Assembly: GCA_913043885.1 (NCBI GenBank) | Contig: CAJWOB010000169.1 | Span: 1 to 6,157, forward strand | Origin: an uncultured Spirochaetaceae bacterium | GTDB taxonomy: Bacteria; Spirochaetota; Spirochaetia; SZUA-6; Bin103 | Direction: 5' to 3' | DNA length: 6,157 nt | Shown here: positions 1 to 6,157 of the stretch, piece after piece | Layout of the letters: each line of letters starts with the position of its first letter | Position numbering within the stretch: position 1 is the first letter of the stretch | The notes under the pieces: generated by a model | What the model saw: only the letters and a program-made list of their open reading frames with translations | Database searches by the model: none | What the model was told of the DNA's origin: nothing | Translations under genes and position numbers: made by a program

Positions 1-1
1 C

Positions 2-1777
2 ACCGGTACCACGTGCGCCACCAACATTGACGAGTGCGCCTCCGACCCGTGCGCTCAGGGCACATGCAGGGACGGCGTCAACGGCTTCACCTGCGCCTGC
101 AACGCCGGCTGGACGGGCACCCTCTGCAACGTCAAGATCAACTACTGCGCGGCCAACCCCTGTGTCAACGGCGGCTCGTGCACCTCGCTCGAGACGTCGT
201 ACAGGTGCACCTGCCCGCCCGGCTACACGGGCGACCGCTGCCAGACCAACATCAACGAGTGCGCCTCCTCGCCCTGCCGCAACGGCGGCACGTGCACCGA
301 CAAGCTCAACGACTTTGACTGCGCCTGCGCCGAGGGATACACGGGCAAGCGTTGCGAGGTGGACATTGACGACTGCGCCTCCGGGCCCTGCGCCAACGGC
401 GGCACCTGCGTCGACGGCGTCGGCAGCTTCACGTGCACGTGCGCCGACGGCTTTACGGGCGCGCAGTGCCAGACCAACGTCGACGAGTGCGCCACCGACA
501 ACGGCGGTTGTGATCAGACGTGCACCGACGAGCCCGGCTCCTTCGCCTGCTCCTGCGGTGCCGGCTACACCCTCGCCACCGACATGGCCTCTTGCGACGA
601 CGTCGACGAGTGCGCCACCGGCAACGGCGGCTGCGAGCAGACCTGCGCCAACACCCCCGGCTCCTTCGCCTGCTCCTGCGGTGCCGGCTACACCCCCGCC
701 GCCGACATGGCCGCCTGCGACGACGTCGACGAGTGCGCCACCGGCAACGGCGGCTGCGACCCTCTGACGGTGTGCACCAACACGAGCGGAAGCCGCACAT
801 GTGGCGCTTGTCCGGCGGGCTACTCCGGCACCGGCTCGACCGGCTGCAGCAACATCGACGAGTGCGCGACCGGCAACGGCGGTTGCGAGCAGATCTGTAC
901 GGATACCGCGGGCTCCTTCACCTGCTCCTGCGCCACCGGCTACACCCTCGCCGCCGACATGGCTTCCTGCAGCGACGTCGACGAGTGCGCCACCGACAAC
1001 GGCGGCTGCGGCGCGGCGCCCGCACACACCTGCGTCAACAACGTCGGCGCGCCCCCGACCTGCGGTTGCGCCGCGGGCTACCAGGACAATGACGGGGACG
1101 GCACGTGCGAGGCCACCTGCGCCACTGCTGCCAGTGATCCCGGCTTCGCCTGCAGCGCGGGTCGATACTGCGACGACTCCACGGGGGCGGCCGCCTGCAC
1201 CGTCGTCACGAGCTGCCTGCAGCTCTTGACGCTCGACCCGTCTACGCCCAGCGGAACCTACACCATCGATCCCGATGGTGCCGGGGCTGGAGCGCCGATC
1301 TCCGTCACCTGTGACATGACCACCGCCGGCGGCGGCTGGACGGTGGTCTCCTACGAGGACTTCCAGAGCGGCGCTGCCGGCTGGTCGGACAACCGCACGA
1401 GCACCGGATGCTTCGGTACCCGCATGCTCGGCGGCTTCGGACTCTTCGCCAGCGGCAGCGTGAGCAAGAGCTACGGCCTTCTCGGAGTGAGCCACTCCGA
1501 AGCTCGGATCGACCTGACCTATTTCAGCATCGACAGCTGGGACGGTGAGCAGGCGTTCGTCCGGTTGGACGGTGCCGACATCTACCGGCAGTCGCTGAAC
1601 CAATCCACTGGAAGCAATGTGTGCGGCGGAACCTGGCTCGATCGCCCGCCCATTCCGGTGAGCGCGACGCGCGCGCACTCGGCCCCCAGCCTCCAGATCC
1701 AAGCCGGGTCGACGCTCGACCAGGCCCCGACCGACGAGTCGTGGGGCATCGACGACGTCCGCGTGATGGTGCGCTGA
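2..1777 (+). CDS. Secreted multi-EGF repeat protein with fibrinogen-like and DESWGID C-terminal domains (5' partial)
   Basis: The frame is open from the window edge to TGA at 1775-1777, giving 591 residues; the start and any signal peptide lie outside. Residues 8-371 hold nine EGF-like repeats, each with six cysteines. Repeats 1-4 (8-158) are compact Notch-like units ending GYTG/GWTG/GFTG-x-x-C. Repeats 5-9 (159-371) begin VDECAT or IDECAT followed by GNGGC or DNGGC, the calcium-binding EGF type. Residues 372-402 are a short cysteine-containing linker. Residues 404-449 (SC...PSGTYTIDPDG...VTCDMTTAGGGWTVV) match the start of a fibrinogen-related domain. From about 455 to 591 a different domain follows with DSWDGE (511-516), CGGTW (541-545) and DESWGIDD (578-585). 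No hydrophobic anchor or sorting signal closes the protein, so it is probably secreted or surface-held by other means. A role in adhesion or carbohydrate/protein binding is inferred. The gene is followed directly by a strong terminator, so it ends its transcription unit. Confidence 0.9.
   Translation, partial: TGTTCATNIDECASDPCAQGTCRDGVNGFTCACNAGWTGTLCNVKINYCAANPCVNGGSCTSLETSYRCTCPPGYTGDRCQTNINECASSPCRNGGTCTDKLNDFDCACAEGYTGKRCEVDIDDCASGPCANGGTCVDGVGSFTCTCADGFTGAQCQTNVDECATDNGGCDQTCTDEPGSFACSCGAGYTLATDMASCDDVDECATGNGGCEQTCANTPGSFACSCGAGYTPAADMAACDDVDECATGNGGCDPLTVCTNTSGSRTCGACPAGYSGTGSTGCSNIDECATGNGGCEQICTDTAGSFTCSCATGYTLAADMASCSDVDECATDNGGCGAAPAHTCVNNVGAPPTCGCAAGYQDNDGDGTCEATCATAASDPGFACSAGRYCDDSTGAAACTVVTSCLQLLTLDPSTPSGTYTIDPDGAGAGAPISVTCDMTTAGGGWTVVSYEDFQSGAAGWSDNRTSTGCFGTRMLGGFGLFASGSVSKSYGLLGVSHSEARIDLTYFSIDSWDGEQAFVRLDGADIYRQSLNQSTGSNVCGGTWLDRPPIPVSATRAHSAPSLQIQAGSTLDQAPTDESWGIDDVRVMVR
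479..976 (+). repeat. Tandem EGF-coding repeats visible at DNA level
   Basis: Units encoding EGF repeats 5-8 begin at 479, 602, 725 and 854, and repeat 9 begins at 977, so spacings are 123, 123, 129 and 123 bp. Units 5 and 6 share an exact 40-bp stretch (533-572 and 656-695), including synonymous positions, and the start of the next unit (GTCGACGAGTGCGCCACCG) recurs almost unchanged. Repeats 1-4 upstream are much less alike at DNA level. This indicates a later expansion of the second half of the array. Such near-identical units are also liable to slippage or assembly collapse, so the true copy number may differ. Confidence 0.8.
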
Positions 1778-1796
1778 CCTCACTCGTGTTCGCGAG

Positions 1797-1834
1797 AGCG
1801 GCGCCGGGCGGTCCTCCGCACGGCGCCGCTTTTC
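1797..1834 (+). terminator. Intrinsic terminator of the EGF-protein gene
   Basis: AGCGGCGCCG (1797-1806) and CGGCGCCGCT (1821-1830) form a perfect 10-bp GC-rich stem with a 14-nt loop. The last stem base starts a run TTTTCGTTTT on the plus strand. It lies 19 bp after the TGA at 1775-1777. The outer 8-bp inverted repeat GTTCGCGA (1788-1795) / TCGCGAAC (1851-1858) encloses it. On the minus strand the stem is not followed by a T-run, so it serves the plus-strand gene only; I see no clear terminator for the converging helicase gene. Confidence 0.85.
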
Positions 1835-1865
1835 GTTTTCATCCCTGCAGTCGCGAACGGCGCCG

Positions 1866-2021
1866 CTACCCCGCGGCGAGCTTGGCTTCCTGGTAGAGGT
1901 CCGCGGGCATCGGCTCCTCGAGCTCCCACACGATCTGCATCGGCCTGGCTCCGGTGTGGCCCGCGTAGCGGACGGGGCCGAGGTTGACGTAGGGCATGGC
2001 GACGCCGCGGTCGTCTTTCTA
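1866..2021 (-). pseudogene. Detached C-terminal 50 codons of the DUF3427 helicase, behind an in-frame amber stop
   Basis: Directly after the TAG at 2019-2021, in the same frame, 50 codons read KDDRGVAMPYVNLG, then VRYAGHTGARPMQIVWEL, then EEPMPADLYQEAKLAAG, ending at a second TAG (1866-1868). This is the expected C-terminus of DUF3427 proteins (the PYxxLGxxxYxxHxGxxPMxIxWxL pattern and PMPA near the end). No ribosome-binding site or start makes it a separate gene. The interrupted position falls in the LLFVR-x-x-x-K segment, where one base change from AAG, GAG or CAG would give TAG. Explanations, in order of likelihood: a sequencing error or a recent nonsense mutation; suppression or recoding is less likely because the gene's own terminal stop is also TAG. 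Confidence 0.85.
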
Positions 2022-4388
2022 GCGCTGGCGGACGAAGAGGAGGCCGGTGTTCTCGCCGTGGCCCAGGGTCAGGTAGCGGCGGCCGGTGGGAGTGCCGTCG
2101 TGGCAGGTGCTCTGGCTCTCCCAGTGGAAGCGGCGTTCGCTGAGGGGGTAGTCCCGGTACATGGTGGTGGCGGTGAAGCCCTGTTCGCTCTTCTCCAAGG
2201 TGACGAAGAAGAGGTCCGTGCGGTGCTCGGGGATGGCGTAGACGCCGGTCTGGATCGTCTTGACGCCACCGGTCTTCGTGCGCTGGTCGAAGGCGGCCAG
2301 GACTTCGAAGCGGGTGTAGGTGGCGTGGACGCGGAGTGGTCCGTGGGTTCCCGCAACGGTGGCGCGGCGGGTGCGGTCGGCCAGGACGTCGAGGAGTTGC
2401 CGGAGCTCGGTGCGGAGCCAGTCGTGGGTCCAGAGGCGGTCCCAAGTGGACTGCATATCGCCGAAGCGGCCCGCCCGTCCGCGGAGGAGCACGAAGAGCA
2501 AGCGCTGGTAGACGTCGGTATCGTCGGCTCGGAGCTCCGGCCGGGCGAGGAGGTCCTGCAATGCGTCCAGGCGCTCGAAGTCGTCGAGGTGGAGGATGCG
2601 GTCGAAGGCGCGCTCGATGACCTCGTCTGCTTTCGTCGCCGTGTGGGTCTCGAAGCCGGCTTGGCGGCGGAGGCTGCTGAAGGAGCCGCGGGTGTCGTAG
2701 ACGTCCTCGAGGTCGTAGCCGCCCTCGTGGAGGAAGCGCTGAAGGCTGGTCTCGGGGCCGAGCGCGCGGAGGTCCTCGACCAGGTGGCTTCGGCCGTGCC
2801 CTATCGCTTGCCGGATGTTCTCCAGCACGGTCTCGGTGGCCATGCGGTCGAGCTGGATGGAGCAGCCGCTGGGCAGTCGAGGGAACCCCTCGTCGATGTC
2901 CCGCTGGATCGACTTCCGGGTCCCGCCGAGGAGCGCTCGGAAACGGATGTCGAAGCGGAACTTCCGATGGGCACCGCCGATGAAGTCCAGCACGGTGCAG
3001 CAAGCCTTGTCCCGGGCGCGGCGGAGGCCTCGACCGAGCTGCTGCAGGAAGACCGTGGCGCTCTCGGTGGGCCGTAGGAAGAGGAGCGTGTCCACGTTGG
3101 GCAGGTCGACGCCCTCGTTGAAGAGGTCGACGCGGAAGAGGATGTTCAGGTCGCCGGCGGCCAAACGCTGGAGGGCGCCGGCGCGATCGGCGCGAGAAGT
3201 GTTGGTGCTCACCGCCTCCGCGGGGATGCCGTGCGCGTTGAACTGCTGGGCCATGAACTCCGCGTGCGCGATGTCGACGCAGAAGCCGAGGGCGCGCATC
3301 CGATGCACGTCGGTGACCTTGGCTGCCGTCTCCTGGAGGATGCGCTTCGCGAAGAGGTGGTCGGCCGTGTAGATGTTGCTGAGGTCGCGCGTCTTGTAGC
3401 GTCCGCCGCTCCAGAGCCGTTCGGCGCTGAGGTCGGGGGCCCCGCCGACACCGAAGTACTGGAAGGGGCTGAGGAGGTCCTGGTCCAGCGCCTTCCAGAG
3501 GCGGAGCTCGTAGGCGACGCGGTCGTCGAAGTGGTGGAGGACCGATCTGCCGTCCGCTCGTTCCGGGGTGGCGGTCAGACCCAGGAGGACCTTGGGCCGG
3601 AAGTGCTCCAGTAGGCGCTCGTAGGTGCCGGCGGCGGCGTGGTGGAACTCGTCGACGATGAGCACGTCGAAGTGGTCGGGCCGAAGGGTCTCGAGGCGCT
3701 CCTCACCCAGCGACTGCACCGAGGCGAAGACCCGCTCGTACTCCATCGGAGTGTCGCCGCTGTGGAGGCGCTCGAAGCTGGGGTCTTTGCAGACCACCTG
3801 AAAGGTGCTGAGGCTCTGGTCCAGGATCTCGCGCCGGTGGGCGACGAAGAGCATCCGCGGGTGGGTCTCCCGCAAGCGCGCATAGTCCAGGGCGGCCACG
3901 ATGGTCTTGCCGGTGCCCGTGGCGGCGACGACCAGGTTGCGATGGTGGCCGCGGCTGCGCTCCGTGGCGAGGGCGGCGAGGATCTCGCGCTGGTGCGGAC
4001 GCGGCTCCACGTCCAGCTTCAGGAAGGGCGCGAGCTGCTGGTGCCGCGTGCGCTTCACCGCCTGCGTGAACTGGGCGGGGTCGTAGGGCGCGAAGGTCTG
4101 GTCGGACCAGTATTGCTCGAAGGTCGCCGCGAACTTCTCGAGGATGGCGGGGTTGTCGACCTGGGAGACGCGCACGTTCCACTCCACGCCGTCGAGCATG
4201 GCGGCGTGGGAGAGGTTCGAGGAGCCGATGAGCGCGGTCGAGAATCCGGAGGCCCGATGGAACTGCCAGGCCTTGGCGTGCAGCCGCGTGCGCTCGGTGT
4301 CGTAGCTGACCTTCACCTCGGCGCCCATGGCCTGGAGCTCGTCGAGGGCCCGGCGTTCGGTGGCGCTCATGTAGGCGGTCGTGAGCAC
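2019..4388 (-). CDS. PLD-nuclease/SF2 helicase protein, DUF3427 family (5'-truncated, amber-interrupted)
   Basis: This is the main uninterrupted part of a DNA helicase with an attached phospholipase-D-type nuclease motif. Counting from the GTG at 4388 as residue 1, it shows the PLD signature H37-x-K39 with GSSN (55-58); the helicase Walker A ATGTGKT (156-162, K161); DEFH (246-249); TATP (272-275); and the motif VI segment QQLGRGLRR, with GRGLRR at 452-457. The DUF3427 region follows from about 480 to the end. The GTG is not the real start: the frame continues upstream as PLR, and LRVLTTAYMSAT is internal in this family, so roughly 150-200 N-terminal residues are missing, cut off at the junction near 4391-4426. 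The TAG at 2019-2021 ends this frame, but homologous sequence resumes in frame beyond it. The family occurs in diverse bacteria, sometimes in genomic islands; a role in nucleic-acid processing or defence is inferred only. Converges with the EGF gene. Confidence 0.88.
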   Translation of the reverse strand: MLTTAYMSATERRALDELQAMGAEVKVSYDTERTRLHAKAWQFHRASGFSTALIGSSNLSHAAMLDGVEWNVRVSQVDNPAILEKFAATFEQYWSDQTFAPYDPAQFTQAVKRTRHQQLAPFLKLDVEPRPHQREILAALATERSRGHHRNLVVAATGTGKTIVAALDYARLRETHPRMLFVAHRREILDQSLSTFQVVCKDPSFERLHSGDTPMEYERVFASVQSLGEERLETLRPDHFDVLIVDEFHHAAAGTYERLLEHFRPKVLLGLTATPERADGRSVLHHFDDRVAYELRLWKALDQDLLSPFQYFGVGGAPDLSAERLWSGGRYKTRDLSNIYTADHLFAKRILQETAAKVTDVHRMRALGFCVDIAHAEFMAQQFNAHGIPAEAVSTNTSRADRAGALQRLAAGDLNILFRVDLFNEGVDLPNVDTLLFLRPTESATVFLQQLGRGLRRARDKACCTVLDFIGGAHRKFRFDIRFRALLGGTRKSIQRDIDEGFPRLPSGCSIQLDRMATETVLENIRQAIGHGRSHLVEDLRALGPETSLQRFLHEGGYDLEDVYDTRGSFSSLRRQAGFETHTATKADEVIERAFDRILHLDDFERLDALQDLLARPELRADDTDVYQRLLFVLLRGRAGRFGDMQSTWDRLWTHDWLRTELRQLLDVLADRTRRATVAGTHGPLRVHATYTRFEVLAAFDQRTKTGGVKTIQTGVYAIPEHRTDLFFVTLEKSEQGFTATTMYRDYPLSERRFHWESQSTCHDGTPTGRRYLTLGHGENTGLLFVRQR

Positions 4389-4390
4389 CC

Positions 4391-4426
4391 GCAGCGGGCT
4401 CGGCGCGCCGGGCTCTCGGCGCAGCG
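4391..4426. other. Junction between two unrelated gene fragments of different composition
   Basis: To the left, the minus strand reads PLRVLTTAYMSAT, an internal part of the DUF3427 helicase. To the right, the plus strand reads ARRALGAALPILGIIF from 4403, an internal part of the fused TRAP permease. Both genes are therefore cut at their 5' sides within the same few tens of bases, leaving no start codon or promoter for either. The segment holds short direct repeats, GCAGCG (4391-4396, 4421-4426) and GGGCT(CT)CGGCG (4396-4405, 4410-4421), and a 10-bp palindrome CGGCGCGCCG (4401-4410). No transposon end, tRNA or integrase signature is present. Base composition changes sharply just after it. Confidence 0.8.
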
Positions 4427-6157
4427 CTACCGATCCTTGGCATTATCTTTATCGCTTATAGCTTTCTCGGGCCGTACATGCCCGAGTTCCTACGCCACCG
4501 GGGCATTCCGCTCGATTATATCGTCAACGATCAATATCTCTCGACTACTGGAATTTTTGGAGTGCCCCTCGGTGTCTCGACCGATTTCGTTTTTCTCTTT
4601 GTTCTGTTCGGCGCGCTCCTGGAGCGAGCCGGCGCGGGTAAATATTTCATCGATGTCGCCTTTTCCGGATTGGGGTGGATGCGCGGCGGCCCTGCCAAGG
4701 CGGCAGTTGTCGCCTCTGGTATGACCGGAATGGTATCCGGCTCGTCGATCGCCAACACTGTGACTACAGGGACCTTTACCATCCCGTTAATGAAGAAGGT
4801 CGGCTTGCCATCGCATAAAGCTGCCGCTGTTGAAGTTGCGGCCTCAACTAATGGCCAACTGATGCCACCGATTATGGGAGCGGCCGCCTTCATCATGGCT
4901 GAAATAATAGGCATTCCCTATCTAGACGTGGTGCGCGCAGCCCTCATACCGGCCCTGATTTCCTATATAACACTGTTTTACGTCGTTCATCTCGAGGCGC
5001 GTAAGCTCGATATCAAGCGTATCCCGCGCTCGGAGTTGCCGAGACTTTCCAAAACCTTTCTGCGTGGGATCCACTATCTCGTGCCGATTTTCGTGTTGAT
5101 AATTTATCTTGTAGTCATGCGCCGCTCGGCGATCACTTCAGCGCTCTTTGCCATTGAGGCGCTTGCCGTCATCATGCTAGTTCAGCGTCCGATCATCGCT
5201 TGGCTTGCCTGGTGGCGAGCTGACCACACTCCCACCTCCGGCGAGACTCTTGGCCTCGCGCTCCGTGTTTCCTTTGTCGACGGCGCTAGGGACATTGTCT
5301 TTGGGCTGATCGGCGGCGCGCGCAACATGATCGCGGTCGGTGTAGCCACTGCGAGTGCCGGCATCATAGTCGGCGTGGTTACCAGTACCGGTTTGGTCGG
5401 TCGTTTTGTCACGCTGATCGATACCATCTCAATGGGCAATGTCTATCTCATGCTTATCCTTACTGCTATCACCAGTATAATTCTTGGTATGGGTCTGCCG
5501 ACGACGGCGAATTATATCGTGATGGCAACTCTGACCGCTCCAGTCATAGTCGCACTAGGCGGCGATGCAGGGCTCATCTTTCCGATCATCGCGGCTCATC
5601 TTTTCGTATTCTATTTTGGCATTTTGGCGGATGATACGCCGCCAGTGGGATTGGCAGCTTACGCGGCTGCGGCGATCGGGCGCGCTGATCCAATCCGCAC
5701 TGGCGTGCAGGGCTTCACCTATGATCTCCGTACCGCGATCTTGCCGTTCATCTTCCTCTTTAACACTGAGCTATTGATGATAGACAGCATGGCAGGTGAT
5801 GGCGAAATTCTCTGGATTGACGATCCGCTGCGCTTAATTTGGATATTTGTAGTGTCGCTCCTGGCAATGTTTTCTTTTGCTGCTGCCATTCAGGGATTTT
5901 TCGCCGAGCGCTGCAGTATTATCGAACGCTCGGTGCTGCTTGGACTCTGTATCTTGCTGTTCCGTCTGCTTGGTTGCTTGTGGCGTCTGCTGCTGACATA
6001 TGGTCGCTGCAGTCGGCCATGGGCTTGCTTTGTCGAACTCATTCGCTGCAGTCGGCCATGGGCTTGCTTTGTCGAACTCATTCGGCGCTTTCCGTTTTCA
6101 GCTGCTCAGGTTTCGAGCCCCTGGCGACCTTATTTCCCGTCCTTGTGGCAGGGTTTG
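4403..6157 (+). CDS. TRAP transporter fused permease, TAXI-associated DctM-type (both ends partial)
   Basis: The frame is open for 585 codons from the junction to the window end, with no start or stop inside it. It encodes a strongly hydrophobic inner-membrane protein matching the TRAP 4TM/12TM fusion family, the permease of sodium-driven uptake systems that work with a periplasmic TAXI-type binding protein. Numbering from 4403: GPYMPEF (23-29); GIFGVPLGVSTDFVF; GMVSGSSIANTVTTGTFTIP (about 107-127); NGQLMPPIMGAAAFIMAE (from 150); GMGLPTTANYIV (from 362); and the family signature HLFVFYFGILADDTPPVGLA (ADDTPP at 409-414). The DctQ-like N-terminal part, of the order of 150 residues, is missing at the junction; an ATG at 4478 is internal. 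Family resemblance continues to about residue 521 (LLFR, 5965). The remaining 64 codons look unlike the family and include a 13-residue duplication, so the true C-terminus may be shifted or replaced. Substrate cannot be told from the sequence. Confidence 0.88.
5966..6157 (+). other. Unassigned tail at the window end
   Basis: After the last permease-like residues (LLFR, ending 5965), the plus frame stays open to 6157 but reads a cysteine-, tryptophan- and arginine-rich sequence without membrane-permease character. A second plus frame, one base on (VPSAWLLVASAADIW...), is also open to the end, so a frameshift near 5960-5966 is possible. The minus strand has a 63-codon basic frame (6081-5890) that mostly mirrors the permease. 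No start site, RNA gene or terminator is convincing here. It could be a degraded or frameshifted permease C-terminus or sequence joined from elsewhere. Confidence 0.5.
6004..6084 (+). repeat. Perfect 39-bp tandem duplication
   Basis: A 39-bp unit starting TCGCTGCAGTCGGCCATGGG occurs twice without a mismatch (6004-6042 and 6043-6081), plus three bases of a third copy (6082-6084). The period is 13 codons, so the plus frame is kept and reads RCSRPWACFVELI twice. On the minus strand the same unit reads MSSTKQAHGRLQR twice. The unit contains CTGCAG and CCATGG. I do not recognise it as a known repeat family. Confidence 0.9.

Noticed and set aside
27..800. Alternative frames within the EGF region (plus and minus)
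   Set aside because: Repetitive serine/alanine/arginine-rich products caused by the repeated high-GC EGF codons; only the frame beginning at 2 gives the cysteine pattern.
479..976. CRISPR-like or regulatory repeat array
   Set aside because: The spacing matches EGF domain length and the repeats are coding, with no unique spacers.
1780..3003. Minus-strand open frame (407 codons), rich in arginine and proline
   Set aside because: It is a shifted frame of the DUF3427 gene; the recognisable family C-terminus is in the other frame, through the amber codon.
1956..3077. Long plus-strand open frame (373 codons) opposite the helicase
   Set aside because: It lies entirely antisense to a gene with clear helicase motifs; the low-complexity valine/alanine/glutamate-rich product is typical of a high-GC shadow frame.
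4478..4480. ATG as the true start of the TRAP permease
   Set aside because: Family-like sequence (ARRALGAALPILG) already precedes it in frame, and there is no convincing ribosome-binding site upstream.
3639..4724. Plus-strand open frame (361 codons) crossing the junction
   Set aside because: Its first part mirrors the helicase and its end reads out of frame over the TRAP permease; the product has no recognisable domain.
4531..5439. Minus-strand frames at 4531-4914 and 5182-5439
   Set aside because: Both are antisense to conserved TRAP permease segments and give products without recognisable features.
5890..6081. Minus-strand 63-codon basic protein starting in the 39-bp repeat
   Set aside because: A GGAAAG lies upstream of the first ATG, but the downstream half is antisense to the permease and the product is low-complexity and unrecognised; not enough to call a gene.

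Overview
The window looks like two pieces of DNA from different bacteria, joined at about position 4391-4426. The left 4.4 kb is very GC-rich (45 of 60 bases G/C at 2041-2100) and almost every codon ends in G or C. It carries a secreted multi-EGF protein and a PLD/helicase protein. This combination fits a large-genome, high-GC bacterium, and I would guess Myxococcota or a relative. The right 1.75 kb is much lower in GC (26 of 60 at 4501-4560; 33 of 60 at 4801-4860), uses codons such as ATA, TTA and AAT, and encodes a fused TRAP-type transporter permease typical of Proteobacteria, especially Alphaproteobacteria. The taxonomic guesses are inference from content and composition.

Layout. Positions 2-1777 (+) are the 3' part of a gene for a secreted protein with nine tandem EGF repeats, followed by a fibrinogen-like N-terminal motif and a C-terminal domain ending in DESWGIDD. 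An intrinsic terminator lies at 1797-1833. Converging on it from the right is a minus-strand gene (4397 to 1866) for an SF2 helicase with an N-terminal PLD-type nuclease motif and a C-terminal DUF3427 domain. It lacks its first part, and an in-frame amber codon at 2019-2021 separates it from its last 50 codons. At about 4391-4426 the sequence switches to the TRAP permease frame (+), which runs open from 4403 to the window end with neither start nor stop. The permease also lacks its N-terminal part, and beyond about 5966 its frame enters a tail I cannot assign, containing a perfect 39-bp tandem duplication (6004-6084).

The genes do not form a pathway. The EGF and helicase genes are convergent and independent. 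Helicase and permease are back to back, both cut at their 5' ends at the same point with no promoter or start codon between them, which is best explained by a chimeric read or assembly, or less likely by a real illegitimate recombination. The observations most worth checking are this junction, the amber interruption, the C-terminal domain of the EGF protein, and the repeat-bearing tail. I see no RNA genes, CRISPR arrays, insertion sequences or complete new system in the window.
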